The notes under the pieces were generated by a model. That model worked only from the letters and a program-made list of their open reading frames with translations. It did not search any database and had not been told where the DNA came from. A DNA stretch of 64,000 bases from Prorocentrum cordatum (taxonomy: Eukaryota; Sar; Dinophyceae; Prorocentrales; Prorocentraceae), in NCBI GenBank assembly GCA_963575745.1, contig CAUYUJ010016142.1:67001-131000 (forward strand), given 5' to 3'. Shown here in pieces: positions 1 through 11,770 of the stretch (positions are counted from its first letter, which is position 1; the number at the start of each line of letters is the position of its first letter). Position numbers and translations under genes: made by a program.

Positions 1-494
1 GACGACGTGGACATCACCAAAGACGAGAGCACTCACCAAGCCGGTGAGTCAGCACTGGTCGTGGACGCCAAGGCGCTCTAGGGCAAGTGGACTGGCATCG
101 AAATGCTAGCGTTGCGCGAGAGGATGGAGGCCGCCGACACACGCTGGAGGTGGGTATCTTCCGAGAGGCAGTACGCGGACGGGCTCACGAAGATTGCAGC
201 AAGACAGCTCTTCGCGGATCGACTACGTCATGGGCGGCCCCAACTCATGCACGACCAAACCTACACGGCGGCCAAGAAGAAGACAAAGGAGGAGCGGCTA
301 CGTCATCAGCATCGAGGAAGGCGGCCTCAACCCTCATGTAGCTTGCAGTCTTCGAGTCAAGTTGCTGCCGAACAGCGGCCGCAGCGACCAGCAGCATCAA
401 GAAGCAGATCAACGAATGTGACGACATCGTATTCTGGTTTGCCGTCCTGTGCGCGGTCATGGGCATCGCTGTGGCGTATCCCACACTCATGTAG
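1..494 (+). pseudogene. Ty1/copia retrotransposon Pol 3' end (RNase H C-terminus)
   Basis: Frame 1 reads VVDAKAL, then an amber stop at 79-81, then a stretch ending SSERQYADGLTK and an AKKKTKEER basic tail. VxDAKAL and xxADxLTK are the usual second half of copia RNase H, which degrades the RNA strand during reverse transcription; the Asp residues in both motifs are expected catalytic or metal-binding positions. After about 310 the likely frame moves to frame 2, where a hydrophobic segment at about 433-491 (FWFAVLCAVMGIAV) looks like one membrane helix before a stop at 492-494. The 5' part of the element lies outside the window. The stop and frame change mark it as decayed. Family assignment is confident; the membrane tail belonging to the same protein is inference. 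Confidence 0.75.
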
Positions 495-810
495 AGTACA
501 CCTACAACATGGGGTTGGCTACACTCAGGGCGAAGAACCGGGAGCTCGAGAGGATCAGCGAGAAGGCCAAGAAGGAGATCGAGCAGGAGAAGACGACAGC
601 ACTCGCCAAGCCCGACGAGATGGCAAGCGATTCTAAACAGGAGCATACGGCAAGAACGGTGGGAGTGCAGAGCACGGTGACATACAAACTTTACGGCGAC
701 ACCTAGAGGTTCCGGCACTAGACCCAAGGGTCCCAACGAGCAGGCGAAGTCACCACAGAGCAGGTGACCAAAAGGAAGAAGATCACCAAGCCAGCAGCGC
801 AGCATCAATG

Positions 811-941
811 TGTTTAGTTTCCAGGTTGTGTATGTTGATCATCTTTCACAGCTCACTCATGTGTCACTCGTTGGCGGGTGTGGGATATACGCTGTATATC
901 TGTCTGTCCGCAGAGCTGTGAGCTGCATGTTTCCGTAAACA
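811..941 (+). repeat. Candidate 3' LTR of the copia element
   Basis: The 131-bp segment begins TGTTTAGTTTCC and ends TTTCCGTAAACA, giving TG...CA ends and a 6-bp terminal inverted repeat (TGTTTA/TAAACA). It lies just downstream of the copia coding remnant. A purine-rich AAAAGGAAGAAG sits about 30 bp upstream and could be a polypurine tract, though it is not adjacent. The 5' LTR and target duplication would be outside the window, so this cannot be confirmed here. Confidence 0.4.
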
Positions 942-1725
942 TTGTGGCCCATACCTCAGCGCCCTTCAGTCACTGCGCCGCGCTGTGAGCACATCACTGA
1001 TGTTGTTCAGTTTCACATCCCTCCTTGTTGCCATCAAAGACTTCGAGGGCGTTGGTAAGTTCACACCCCGCGAAGGATGGCTCAAAGAGACACCAAACAA
1101 ACATCCAACCAGCCCGCGAGGACACCTGGCCGGAACTGGGTCTCCAGGCACCCCCAGAGACCCCAAACGATGTGGCCACCGTGCGAGCTCGCGGGCACGT
1201 GCTCGTGCAACGGTGCCGCGCTTCCACACACCGACCATCCAATGTAGCAGACGTACACAGAGGTCTATCAGCGCAACGCTGCAGCATTGCCACGGCGCTC
1301 CCCCCAAGCTCCGATGGCGGGCACGGGCGGCAGCGCAGTGGAATCCTCAATCGCACGAACGGGAAAGGCTCCTCGCTGTCGTGATCAACATCGTGGTTCA
1401 CTCTCGGCCGCGACGGGGCTCTCTGCAACCTGCACTCCACATCGGAAGTGCGAGGGCGCGCGCGCTCGGCTCGCGCTCTCGGCTCGCGCGCGCGCACCTT
1501 CCGCTCGCTCTGCAGGAGAGCGCGCGCCTGTCCCACGATTCAGCTGCGCCGACGTACGGCAGCTTCGGGTCGTGCCGACTCCCGCGCTGGTTTCTGACAC
1601 CGCAGGGATGGTTCAACCTTGAACGGTCGGCCGTTTCCGAAAAACGCCGGCGGCGTTCAACGTCGTGGGCGCCAGCGGCGGGGCCGCCGCCGGACGGCAC
1701 GACGCGAACCTATCGCACGACATGG
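942..1725. other. GC-rich spacer without recognised gene
   Basis: Open frames here overlap on both strands and look like GC-driven artefacts. A CG/GC alternating patch lies around 1447-1535 (GCGCGCG runs). No conserved domain or repeat family was recognised. Confidence 0.5.
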
Positions 1726-1727
1726 GA

Positions 1728-4700
1728 GGGAGCTAGGAAAGGAGACTGGGAGGGAGGGAGGGAGAGTGGGAAGGAAGACGCGAACCTACCGTAAGTTATG
1801 GGAGGAGGGATGGAGGGAGCGAGGGTGTGAGGGAAGGAGTGACTGAGAAGAGGGAGGGAGGGAGGGAAAGTGGGATGGGGAAGGGACGAACGCAAACCTA
1901 CCGTAAATTATGGGCGGAAGGAGGGAGGGAGGGAGGAGGGGAGTGGGAGAGAGGGAGGGAGGGACGCGAATCTGCAGAAAGTTCTGAGAGGAGAAAGGAA
2001 GAGAGCGAAAGAGGGATTGAAGGTGGGAGGGAGGAAATGAGGGAGGGAGGATGGGAGAGTGGGAGAGAGGGCCAGAGCGAGAGGGAGAGAGGGACGCGAA
2101 CCTACGGTAAGTTACGGGAGGAGGGAGGGAGGGAGGAAGGGAGGGAGGGAGAGCGGGAGGGAGAGCGGGAAGGAGGGAGGGCGGGAGGGAGGGAGGGACG
2201 CGAACCTACCGTAAGTTCTGGGAGGAGGGCGGGAGGGAGGGAGGGAGGGGGAGGGATGGAGGTAGAGAGGGAGGAAGGGAGGGAGGGAGACTGGGAGGGA
2301 AGGAGGGACGCGAACCTACAATGCATGCAACAAAACCCAATGCACTTAACTCCGCACATGACCGGGCACGTGCGCACAGTAGGACATTCATCCAAAAGCG
2401 CCCTCACATGCTGGGCACATGCCTGGCACATGCTGCGCACATGCACGCACATACCCGCGCAACAACGGCCGCACATACACCCACCCAGGGGTATAGAAGT
2501 GATTGCGGTGTACCGTAAGTGATGGGAGGAAGGAGGGAGGGAGGGAATGATCGAGAGAGGAAGGGATGGAGGGAGGGAATGATGGAGAGAGGGAGAGTGG
2601 CAGGGAGGGAAGGAGGGACGCGGGCCTACCGTAAGTTATGAGAGGAGGGAGGGAGAGAAGGAGGGAGGGAGGGACAGAGGGAGGGGGAGGGAGAGTGGGA
2701 GGGAAGGAGGGAGGGAAGGAGGGAAAGAGAGAGGGAGCGAGGGAGCGAGGCAGGGAGCGAAAGGGAGAGAGGGGGGGGGGGAAGCCTACCCTAAGTTAGG
2801 CAGGGAGGGAGGGAGAGCGGGAGGAGGGTCGGGAGGGAGGGGCGCGAACCTGCCGGAAGTTATGGGAGGAGGGAGGTAGGGAGGGAGAGAGGGAGGGAGA
2901 AAGGGGGGGAGAGAAGGAGGGAGGGAGGGAGGGAAAGATGGTGGGGAAAGGGGAGGGACGCGAACCTACCGTAAGTTCTGGGACGAGGAAGGGAGGAGGG
3001 GAGGGAGGGAGGGAGGGAGTCGGAAGGAGGGAGGGATAAAGAGCCCGAGGGAGAGTGGGAGGGAGGGAGAAGGGAGGGAGGTAGGGAGGGTTAAAGAGTC
3101 AGAGTCGGTGGGAGGGACGGCGGGAGGAAGGGAGGGTATCAAAACGGGGTCGCGAACCTACCGTTCGTGATGGGAGGGAGCGAGGGGGAGGGGAAGAGGG
3201 AGGGAGGGAGGGAGGGGCGCGAACCTACCTTAAGTTACAGGAGGAGGAGGAAAAGGAGGAGGAGGAGGAGGAGGAGGAGGAAGGAGGAGGAGGAGGGGAG
3301 GGAGGGAGACTGGGGAGGGCGCGAATCTAGCGAAAGTTACGGGATAAGCGAGGGAGGGATGGAGGAAGGGCGGGAGGGAAGGAGGGAGAGAGGGAGGGAA
3401 GATATTTGGGAGGGAAGGAGGGAGGGAAGCGAATGATGGTAATGCATGGGGGGAGGGCGGGAAGGAAGGGAGGAAGGGGAGTGGGAAGGAGGGAGGGAGG
3501 GGCGCGAACCTACCCTAAGCTATCGGAGACTTCTGGGGGGGGGGAGGGAGGGGGAGGGAGGGAGGGAAAGAGGGAGGGAGCGAGGAAGGAGGGAGGGAGC
3601 GAAAGGGGGAGGGAGGGGGGGAACCGACTCTAACGTATGGGAGGAGGGAAGGGAGGGAGGGAGGGAGGGGAGGGAGGGAGGGAGGGGGTGAGGGATGGAG
3701 GGAGCGTGGGAAGGAGGGAGGGTGGGGGAGGGAGGGAAGGATGGGAGAGGATGGAGTGAGGATGGGGGCTGAGCCGGAGGGACACGATCATACGGGAAGG
3801 TATGGTGTGATGGGGGGGAAGGGGGACAAGGAAGGAGGGAGGAAGGGAGGGTAGGACAACGGGGTCGCGAAAGAGGGAGGGAGGGAGTGGGGGTCGCGAA
3901 CCTACAGTAAGTTATGGGAGGGAGTGAGGAGGGAGGGAGCGAGGAAGGAGGGAGGGAGGGAGGATGGAGGAGGGCGACCCTACCGGAAGTTATGGGAGGG
4001 AGGGAGGGAGGGAGGCAGGGAGGGAGCGAGGGAGGGAGCGAGGGAGGGAGGGAGGGATGGGGAGCGAGGGAGGGAGGGACGGGAGGGGGGCGGAGGGGCG
4101 AACCTACTCAACGTTAGAGGAGGACAAAGGGAAGGAGGAGGGAGGGAGGGAGGAAGAAAGGGAGGAAGGACAGAAAGGAGGGATGGAAGGAGGGAGGGAA
4201 GGAGGGAGGGAGGGGAGGGGAGGGAAGAGAGAGGAGGGGAAGGAAAAGGAGTCGCGAACCTACCGTAAGTCATGGGAGGAGGGAGGAAAGAAGGGAGCGA
4301 GGGAGGGAGGAAGGACGAGAGGGAGGGAGGGAGGGATAGATGGAGGGAGGGGCGCGAATCTGGCATAAGTTACGGGCGGGAGGGACGGGGGGAGGGAGGG
4401 AGAGCGGGAGTTTGGGAGGGAAGGAGGGGCACGAATCTACCATACGTGAGGAGTGAGGAGGGAGGAGGGAGGGAAAATGCGAGGAGTGAGGGAGGGAGGG
4501 AGGGAGCGAGGGAGGGAGCGAAGGAGGAGCGAAATGGCGCGAACCGACCGTAAGTTTTGAGAGGAGGGTAGGGGGGAGGGGAGGGAGGGCGGGTGCGAGG
4601 GAGGGCGGGAGGGGAGAAAAAAAGGGCGCGAACCGACCGTGAGACATGGGAGGAGGGAGGAAGGAAGGAGGCAGAGAGGGAGGAAAGAAGAGAGGAAGGG

Positions 4701-6095
4701 AGGGAGGGAGGAGGGAACCTGCCGTAAGTTCTGGGAGGGAGGGAGGGAGAAAGTGGGAGGGGGGGCATGAGGGAGGGAGGAAAGGAAGAAAGGAGGGACG
4801 CGAACCTACCGTAAGTTATGGGAGAGAGCAAGGAGGGCGCGCCGGAGGGAGGGAGGGAGGGAGGGAGGGAGGGAGGGAGAGGGAGGGAGGGAGGGAGGGC
4901 GCGCGAACCGATGGTAAGTGATGGGAGGAGGGAGGGAGTGAGGGAGGGAGGGGGGAAGGGCGAAGGGGGACGGGGAGGGAGGGAGGGAAGGAAGCAAGGA
5001 GGAACAAGGGGCCGCGAACCTACCGTAAGCTATGGGCGGAGGGAGGGAGGGAAGTAGGGGCACGAATCTACCGTACGGTAAGGGGAGGGAGGGATCGAGG
5101 GTCGAAGAGAGAGCGAGCGAGGGAGGGAAGGAGGGAGGGAAGGAGGGAGCACGGGAGGGACGCGAACGAACCGCAAAGTATAGGAGGGAGCGAGGAGGGA
5201 GGGCGGGAGGGAAGGAAGGGCGGGAGGGAGAGAGGAGGGAAGGGGCGAGGAGGGCGGGAGAGAGGGGGGTGCGCGAACCTACAGTAAGTTATGGAGGAGG
5301 GAGGGCGGGAAGGGAGGGCGGGAGGGAGGGGCGGGAGGGAGGGAGGGGAGGAGGGAGGGCGGGAGGGAGGGAGGGGAGGAGCGAGGGAGGGCGGGAGGGA
5401 GGGAGGGGAGAGAGAGAGAGAGAGAGAGAGGAGAAAGAGAAAGAGAGAGAGAGAGAGAAAACAACAAAAGAAAAGGAGGCACGAACCTACCGTAAATTAT
5501 GGGAGGAGGGAAGGAGGGAGGAAGGGAGGGACAGAAAAGAAGGAGGGCGGGAGGGAGAGGGAAGGAGGGAGGGGCGCGAACCTACCGTGCGTTATGGAAG
5601 GGGGGAGGGAGGAAGGAGGGAGAGTGGGAGGGAGGGAGAGAGCGAGGGCGGGAAGGATGAGAGGGGGCGAGGAGAGAGGGAAGGAGGGAGGGAGAGGGGG
5701 ACGGAAGAAGCGAGGGAGGAAGGGAAGGAAAGAAAGAAATAGTGAAGGGCGATAGCCTACCGTAAGTCATGGAAGGGAGGGAGGGGCGGGAGGGAGGGAG
5801 GGAGGGGAAAGAAAGAAGGCGCGAGTCGGCCTTAAATTATGGGAGGAGGGAGGGAGGGAGGGAAAGAAGGAGGGAGGATGACAAGGAGGGGGGGGGGAGG
5901 GAGAGAAGGAGTGAGGGGCGCAAATAGCCCGTAATGTATGGTAGGGGATGGAGGGAGGGAGGGAGGAGGGAGGGAGGGAGAGAAAAGAGGGGGGGCAATG
6001 AAAGAGAGAAGGAAGGAAGCACGCGAACCTACAGTCAAATATGGGAGGGAAGGCGGGACGGGAAAGAAAGGGGGCGCGAACCGACCGTAAAATCC
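1728..6095 (+). repeat. GGGA-rich minisatellite with conserved GTAAGT core
   Basis: Roughly 39 units of about 60-190 bp each carry a core close to CGCGAACCTACCGTAAGT followed by TATGGGAGGA, then a variable (GGGA)n/(GGAG)n run. Clear cores lie near 1791, 2211, 2629, 2969, 3905, 4262, 4549, 4721, 4808, 5022 and 5758. The core is much better conserved than the purine filler. Every long ORF across it is repeat-encoded (Arg/Gly/Glu on plus, Ser/Pro/Leu on minus). The G-rich strand could form G-quadruplexes. Confidence 0.9.
2318..2518 (+). repeat. Interruption in the GGGA array with GCACATG repeats
   Basis: After a truncated core (CGAACCTACAATGC) the purine array is replaced by about 200 bp of unrelated sequence. 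It includes a small degenerate CACATGC(T/A)GGG array at about 2404-2455, after which the array resumes at a core near 2512. Confidence 0.6.
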
Positions 6096-6235
6096 GCCGA
6101 CCCCTTGGGGTTCATCGGCGTGTGAGATGTTCCCCCTCCCCAAACCCCTCCCCCGGGAGCCCGGTCCGGTCCATTTGGAGGGGGGGGGGGGTCCGGCCGG
6201 ACGGGCCGGAACCCCCCGGAGGTCTCATCCGCTCC

Positions 6236-7480
6236 CGAAAAACGTGGAAAAACACGTGAAATTCGTGTAGGGACGCGTCTGGTGGCCTCGAAATGGGTTT
6301 GGGACGCCCCACGAGCGCTCCAAGACGTCCAAGTTTGCCCGAAGACGGGCCACGAGGCGTCCTCGACGGCAGAAGAGGTCCCCACGAGCTCCCCCGAGGG
6401 CCTCCGAGATGCGTTCCACAAGGGTCCCTAGACGCCAAAATTGGGCCATTCCCATTGTGAAATGTACATTTTAAGAAATTCAGCTTTGGATCTTTCCGAT
6501 GCTCCCCGACGGCCCAAGAGGCTCCCAAACCCGCTCCCAGACGGCCCCAGAAGCCTCGCAGAGGGTCCCCCACAGACCCCTAGAGGGCCCAAGATGGGCC
6601 AACAGGCGTCCAAGACGGCCCAAGAGGGCTCCGAAAACGGCCCCAAGAGCGTTCCAGGAGCGTTCCGAGTTGCTTCCCCGAAGCTCCACATGGTCCCAGA
6701 CGGTCCAAGAGCGATCATAAACATCGACGACGACCTCCCGACGGCTCACGAGGCCTCCCCAGACGCCCCCACAGGCATCCAAGATTCCCCCCAAGAGGCC
6801 CTCTAGACGCAAAAAATCGTTTGTTTCCTTCATAAAACTAATCTGTTTTCACACGTGCGCTTTGGGGGGTGACGAAAAACGTGGAAAAACACGTGAAATG
6901 CGTGTAGGGACGCGTCTGGTGGCTTTGAAATGGATTTGGGACGCCCCACGAGCGCTCCAAGACGTCCAAGTTGCCCGAAGACGGGCCACGAGGCGTCCTC
7001 GACGGCAGAAGAGGTCCCCACGAGCTCCCCCGAGGGCCTCCGAGATGCGTTCCACAAGGGTCCCTAGACGCCAAAATTGGGCCATTCCCATTGTGAAATG
7101 CACATTTTTAAAAAAAAAATCAGCTTTGGATCTTCCCGATGCTCCCCGACGGCCCAAGAGGCTCCCAAACCCGCTCCCAGACGGCCCCAGAAGCCTCGCA
7201 GAGGGTCCCCCACAGACCCCTAGAGGGCCCAAGATGGGCCAACAGGCACCCAAGACGGCCCAAAAGGGCTCCGAAAACGGCCCCAAGAGCGTTCCAGGAG
7301 CGCTCCGAGTTGCCTCCCCGAAGCTCCACATGGTCCCAGACGGTCCAAGAGCGATCAGAAACATCGACGACGACCTCCCGACGGCTCACGAGGCCTCCCC
7401 AGACGCCCCCACAGGCATCCAAGATTCCCCCCAAGAGGCCCTCTAGACGCAAAAAATCGTTTGTTTCCTTCGTAAAACGT
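6236..7480 (+). repeat. Two ~636-bp near-identical direct repeats
   Basis: The segment starting GAAAAACGTGGAAAAACACG near 6236 recurs near 6873 and stays almost identical to the GACGCAAAAAATCGTTTGTT motif at about 6805 and 7445. Differences are a few substitutions and a longer A-run at about 7107-7119. The internal sequence is itself a degenerate array of roughly 20-bp CGGCCCAAGAGG-like words. No gene is recognised; ORFs on both strands follow the words. Confidence 0.85.
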
Positions 7481-8290
7481 ATATTGTTTCACACGTGCGC
7501 CTTTGAGGATGACCCCCGCTCCTGCACGGCCCCAGAGCCCCCCAAACCCGCTCCCAGACGGTCCAAGACGCCTCCAAGAGGGTCCGTACATAGCCCTCGA
7601 GGGCCCCAAGACGCGCAAACACACGTCCAAGACGGCCCAGAAGGGCTCCGAAAACGGCTCCGAGAGCGCCCCGGGAGCGGTCCGAGTGGCCTCGAAGAGA
7701 GCTCCACATGGTCCTCGACCGTCCAAGGGCGATCACAAACATCGACGACGGCCTCCAAACGGCTGAAGAGGCCCCCAAGACGGCCCAAGAGGCATCCACA
7801 ATGCGCCCACAGAGGGCCCTAGACGCAAAAAACCGCCCGTTCCCTTTGTAAAACGTATATTTTGTCTCACACGTGCGCCTTTCGGGGTGCCCCCCGCTCC
7901 TGGACGGTCCCAGAGCCCCCCAAACCCGCTCCCAGACGGCCCAAGACGCCTCCAAGAGGGTTCCCCATATAGCCCTAGAGGGCCCCAAGACGGGCCAACA
8001 GACGTCCAAGACGGCCCAAAAGGGCTCCGAAAACGGCCCCGACAGCGCTCCAGGAGCGCCCCGAGTGGCCTCGAAGAGAGCTCCACATGGTCCCCGACGG
8101 TCCAAGAGCGATCAACAACACTGACGACGACCTCCAGACGGCTACAGAGGCCCTCAAGACGCCCCAAGAGGCATCCACGATGCGCCACAAGAGGGCCTCT
8201 AGACGCACAAAAACGCCCGTTCCCTTCGTAAAACGTATATATTTCTCGCACATGCGCCTTTTGGGGTGTTCCCCGCTCCTGGGCGGCCCC
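7447..8290 (+). repeat. ~378-bp tandem repeat
   Basis: The block GACGCAAAAAATCG...CCTTCGTAAAACGTATAT...CACACGTGCGCCTTT recurs near 7447, 7825 and 8203 (spacing 379 and 378 bp). Each is followed by a CCCCGCTCCTG...CGGCCCCAGAGCCCCC section. It shares the 3' segment of the 636-bp repeat, so the two arrays are related. Confidence 0.85.
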
Positions 8291-8830
8291 AGAGCCCCCC
8301 AAGACCGCACCAAGACGGTCCAAGAAGCCTCCACGAGGGCCCCGCGACAGCCCAAGAGGGCGCCAAGACGGGTCTCAAGAGGGGCAGAGGACGGCCCAAG
8401 AGAGCCCCGAAGACAACGCGCGCGACTCGCGGTCAGATTCCTCGCAACTTGCGTCGCTTCCCGCCGTGCTCGTCACTTGCTTCCGCAGGGCGTTTCGGCG
8501 GGTCTCTGACCATGGCCTGAAACGATCGAAGGTCACCCCACGGCCGCCCCTGACGGTTCCAAAAGACACCGCAAAGCAGTTCTGAGGTCACCAAGGGCAT
8601 ACCACAGTCCTCGGCAACAGATGGCGACGGCCAAGACGGCCGAAAAGAACGCCCAGAGCGCCCCATGACAGCCCAAGAGAGGCCGATGACAGCCCAAGAG
8701 AGCCCCAAGACAGCCCAATACTGCCACAGGACGGCCTAAGGGGCCCCAAGACAACCCAAGAATGCCCCAAGAATGGCCCAGGGGCCTCAGACCACCCAAA
8801 GAGGCGACCAGACCACTGCGCGATTCTTCA
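8291..8830 (+). repeat. Degenerate CCCAAGA-word array
   Basis: Short words such as CAGCCCAAGAGAGCCCCAAGA repeat imperfectly, most clearly at 8655-8810. The same word family fills 47.5-48.2 kb. A more unique stretch lies at about 8415-8620 with no recognised gene. Confidence 0.6.
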
Positions 8831-8859
8831 TAAGGGGTCGGCGGATGTGGCGTAAGCCT

Positions 8860-9070
8860 GAAGAATATGAGAGGAGGGAGGGAGGGAGGGAGGGAGGGAA
8901 CGAGCGAGGGGAAGGAACGTGGGCGCGCGAACCGACCGTAACTATGGGAGGAGGGGGAGGGAGGGATGGAGCGAGGGAGGGAGAGGAGGGAGGGAGGGTG
9001 GGGAGAAGGGAGCGGAGGGGGGGCTACCCTCAGTTACGGAAGGAGGAAGGGAGAGACTGAGAGGGGGGAG
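8860..9070 (+). repeat. Second block of GGGA minisatellite
   Basis: The same array type as at 1.7-6.1 kb reappears, with cores near 8930 (CGAACCGACCGTAACTATGGGAGG) and 9025 (CTACCCTCAGTTACGGA). Confidence 0.8.
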
Positions 9071-9139
9071 GGTTGGCAGCGGACGGGGCCCGCCAACTCG
9101 CTCGAGCTGTCCAACTTGAGTGTCGCTCGAACTCCTGCG

Positions 9140-9610
9140 CCTACTGCTCCTGCTCCTGCTCCTGCTCCTGGTCCTGGTCCTGCTCCTGCTCCTGCTCCTG
9201 TTCCTCGTCGTCCTCCTCCTCCTCCTCCTCCTCCTCCTCCTCCTCCTCCTCCCCTCGTCTTATCCTCCTCCTCCTCTTCCTCCTCCTCCTCCTCCTCCTC
9301 CTCCCCCTCCTCCTTCCCCTCCTCCCCCAGCATAAGTAGCATCTTCCTCCGCCTCCGCCTCCTCTCCTCCTCATCATCATCATCATCAGTCGTCCTTCCT
9401 CCTCCTCTTCCTCCTTTCCTCTTCCGCCTCCTTTCCTCCTCTCCTCCTCCTCCTCCTCCTCCTCTCCTCCTCTTCCTCCTCCTCCTCCTTTTCCTCGTCC
9501 TCGTCCTCTTGCTCCTCCTCCTCCTCCGCCTGCTCCTCCTCCTCCCCCTCCCCATGCTCCTCATCATTCTCATCCTCCTCCACCTCCTCCTCGTCCTCTC
9601 TCTCCACTCC
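9140..9610 (+). repeat. TCC/CTCCTG trinucleotide tract
   Basis: About 470 bp of (CTC)n/(TCC)n, with CTCCTG units at the 5' end (9140-9200). Predicted proteins here are poly-Ser, poly-Leu and poly-Pro artefacts. Confidence 0.9.
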
Positions 9611-9659
9611 TCCGATCCCCTCACGCGCCAGAGAACAAACAACAAGGATGATACATCAT

Positions 9660-9740
9660 AGAGGAGGAGAGGACAGGAGGAGGAGGAGGAGGAGGAGGAG
9701 GAGGAGGTGGTGGGGTGAGGGAGGAGGAGGAAGCAGGATG
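9660..9740 (+). repeat. GGA microsatellite
   Basis: (GGA)n of about 55 bp, the reverse orientation of the preceding TCC tract; the two are separated by about 50 bp of unique sequence. Confidence 0.85.
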
Positions 9741-10075
9741 AGGAGGAGTACGCCGACAACGATGAAGACGACGGCCACCACGACGTCCACCACGACGGCG
9801 ACGGGCGGCAGGGCGTGGGATCCTCCGAGGGCTCCCAGTAGATCTCCTTCGTGGCATTCGCCCGCACGCACCCGCTCTGGAGCTCTGGGGCGCGCGAGTC
9901 CGCTTTGGAGTCGTTCTGGATGATGCTGCCCCTTGCAGCCGACTCCTCCGCCTCATTCCTTCCTTCCTTCCTTCCTTCCCTCCTTCCTTCCTCCCTCATT
10001 CTCGCGATTACACATAACTTGTCCCTGTCGCACCCCGAGGCCAGTCGAACGGGCGGGCCGGGGGGGGGGCGTCTG
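9741..10075. other. Spacer with TTCC microsatellite
   Basis: Apart from a (TTCC)n run at about 9957-9995 the sequence looks unique. No gene is supported. Confidence 0.5.
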
Positions 10076-10084
10076 AGACACCCT

Positions 10085-10900
10085 CGCCATCTATGGCCCC
10101 GAAGCAACGAATCTGCAGCAGCTTCACGGACGGGGGGCGGGTCGCTTTCAACATGTGGCTCTCATCATCTCGGCGCCGCGCACACCCGCCTTCACAAGCT
10201 GCGTGAGCTTCACGGATGGAGGGCGGGTCGTTTTTAACACGTTGCTCTCTCCTCGCTGCCACGCTCGCCCGCCTTGAACAAATGGAAGACGCTTCACTGA
10301 CGGAGGTCAGGCCGCTTTCAAGATGTGGCTCTCGCCAGAGCGCCACGCACACCCGCCTTAAAGATCTGCGTGCACTTCCCGGGTGGAGGGTACGACGTTT
10401 TCAAACCGAGGTTCCCGCCTTGGAGCCGCGCCCATCCGTCTTACACATTGCAGAAGATTCGCTGATGGAGGGCGGCTCCTCTTCAAAATGCGGCTCCCGC
10501 CGCAGCGCCGCGCACATTCACACTGAGACTTTGCAACAGCTTCAAGGACTGAGGGCAGGCCATGTAAAAAAGTGGCTCTGGCTTTAGCGCCTTGCGTTCT
10601 CGTCTTCAAAGCGTGCATCAGCTTCGCGGATTGAGGACGGGGCATTGTCAAAATACTGTTCTCGCCTTAGCCCCGCGGACATCCGTCTAACAACTTTGCA
10701 GGAGATCCACGGATTTAAGGCGGGCCGCCTTCCAAATGTGGCCCTTGCCCCCAGCGCCGCACACATTCGTGATAACAAATAGCAAGAGCTTCACCAAGAG
10801 CTTCACGGGAAGGACGGTGGTTCCCTTTCGAAGTGTGGATCTCGCCGTAGCGCCGCGCACATTCGCGGCAAGACTCTACAACAGTTTCAAGGATTCTCAA
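10085..10900 (+). repeat. ~82-bp degenerate minisatellite
   Basis: A phrase like CTTCACGGATGGAGGGCGGG recurs near 10113, 10208, 10290, 10374, 10457, 10539, 10621, 10705, 10788 and 10881. Each is followed about 30 bp later by a GTGGCTCTCGCC...CGCCGCGCACA phrase. That is about ten diverged units averaging 82-85 bp. Open frames crossing it show no domain. Confidence 0.85.
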
Positions 10901-11330
10901 ATGTAACGTACCAGAAATGATGTTTTGCAACGATGTCGGACTGTCAGGGCGAAACAATTACGTTGACTCGTGGTGGTGACGTTCAAGGAACGGCTTTCTG
11001 GCACGATTCAGGATCGTCGAGACGCAACAGTAGGGGTGAATCGCGGCGCGAAATTCAAGGAATGGTTTTCAGGCGCAGTTCAGGATTTTCAAACGGTCGT
11101 TTGCAACGGGGCTTTTCCTTCAGTGGACATGAATCCTGGTAGGGGCCTTTGACGTGGGAGCTTGCACAGGGTTTATTGCATTATCGTTGACGGGTGTTCG
11201 GTTTACACTGGTCTTCCTCCTCCTCCTCCTCCTCCTCCTCCTCACCATCACCACCACCATCCGCATCCTCATCCCCCCCGCCAGCAACACTACTTCTCAC
11301 CATCCTCACCAAAACCTGACGGTGGGCAGT
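10901..11330. other. Spacer with short TCC tract
   Basis: Contains a loosely repeated phrase (TTCAAGGAA...GATTCAGGAT at about 10980-11090, two to three copies) and a (TCC)n run at 11213-11245. No gene recognised. Confidence 0.45.
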
Positions 11331-11344
11331 GACCCGTCGGTCTC

Positions 11345-11770
11345 ATGCCGACGCTGGCGAGGGCGCCGTCCCGAATGCGACAGAACGAATATGCACACTG
11401 GGAGTGCTCGATCGAACAAACAGCTTTTTGGGGCACATTCTCGGCCAGGGACTGCGACAAAGCAGCCTGGATGCACAACGCGTTCGGGCCCCACGCCAAG
11501 GATACCAAAATAGAGGCGGCGTCTTTCTACGAGGATCTGGCCAGGTACTACGAGCACACTGGGCACGACGAGCTGCGGATCAGAGGCCGACGCCTGGGGC
11601 TTCGACCAGGCCATGCCAAAAAAACGCTTGGCTGCAAAGATATGGCACCGAAGAGGGCTCGCATTGGTACCACTGTCAGCGACGCCATATCGGCCAAGGT
11701 AGAGGCCTCCTGGATGGGGTCCGAGTCGATGGGATCGAAGGATCGCGCCGAATCGCCAAGGCATCGCTGA
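11345..11770 (+). CDS. Unrecognised ORF, possibly an element fragment
   Basis: A 141-residue frame with mixed composition, unlike the repeat-encoded frames around it. It includes WECSIEQTAFWGTF, FYEDLARYYEH and a basic GHAKKTLGCKDMAPKRAR patch. I do not recognise a family. It ends in a CGATGTATCGGCGA-type repeat (11765-11850) that also appears near 43.7 kb. It lies 500 bp upstream of a LINE-like remnant, so it could be part of a decayed retroelement or an exon of an unknown gene. The start is arbitrary. Confidence 0.3.
   Translation: MPTLARAPSRMRQNEYAHWECSIEQTAFWGTFSARDCDKAAWMHNAFGPHAKDTKIEAASFYEDLARYYEHTGHDELRIRGRRLGLRPGHAKKTLGCKDMAPKRARIGTTVSDAISAKVEASWMGSESMGSKDRAESPRHR

Noticed and set aside
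1827-2522. Long Arg/Gly/Glu-rich ORFs across the GGGA array
   Set aside because: They consist only of translated (GGGA)n and the repeat core, are open on both strands, and have no domain.
9034-10107. 357-residue minus-strand ORF with poly-Arg and poly-Gly
   Set aside because: Mostly GGA-tract translation joined to the 82-bp minisatellite.
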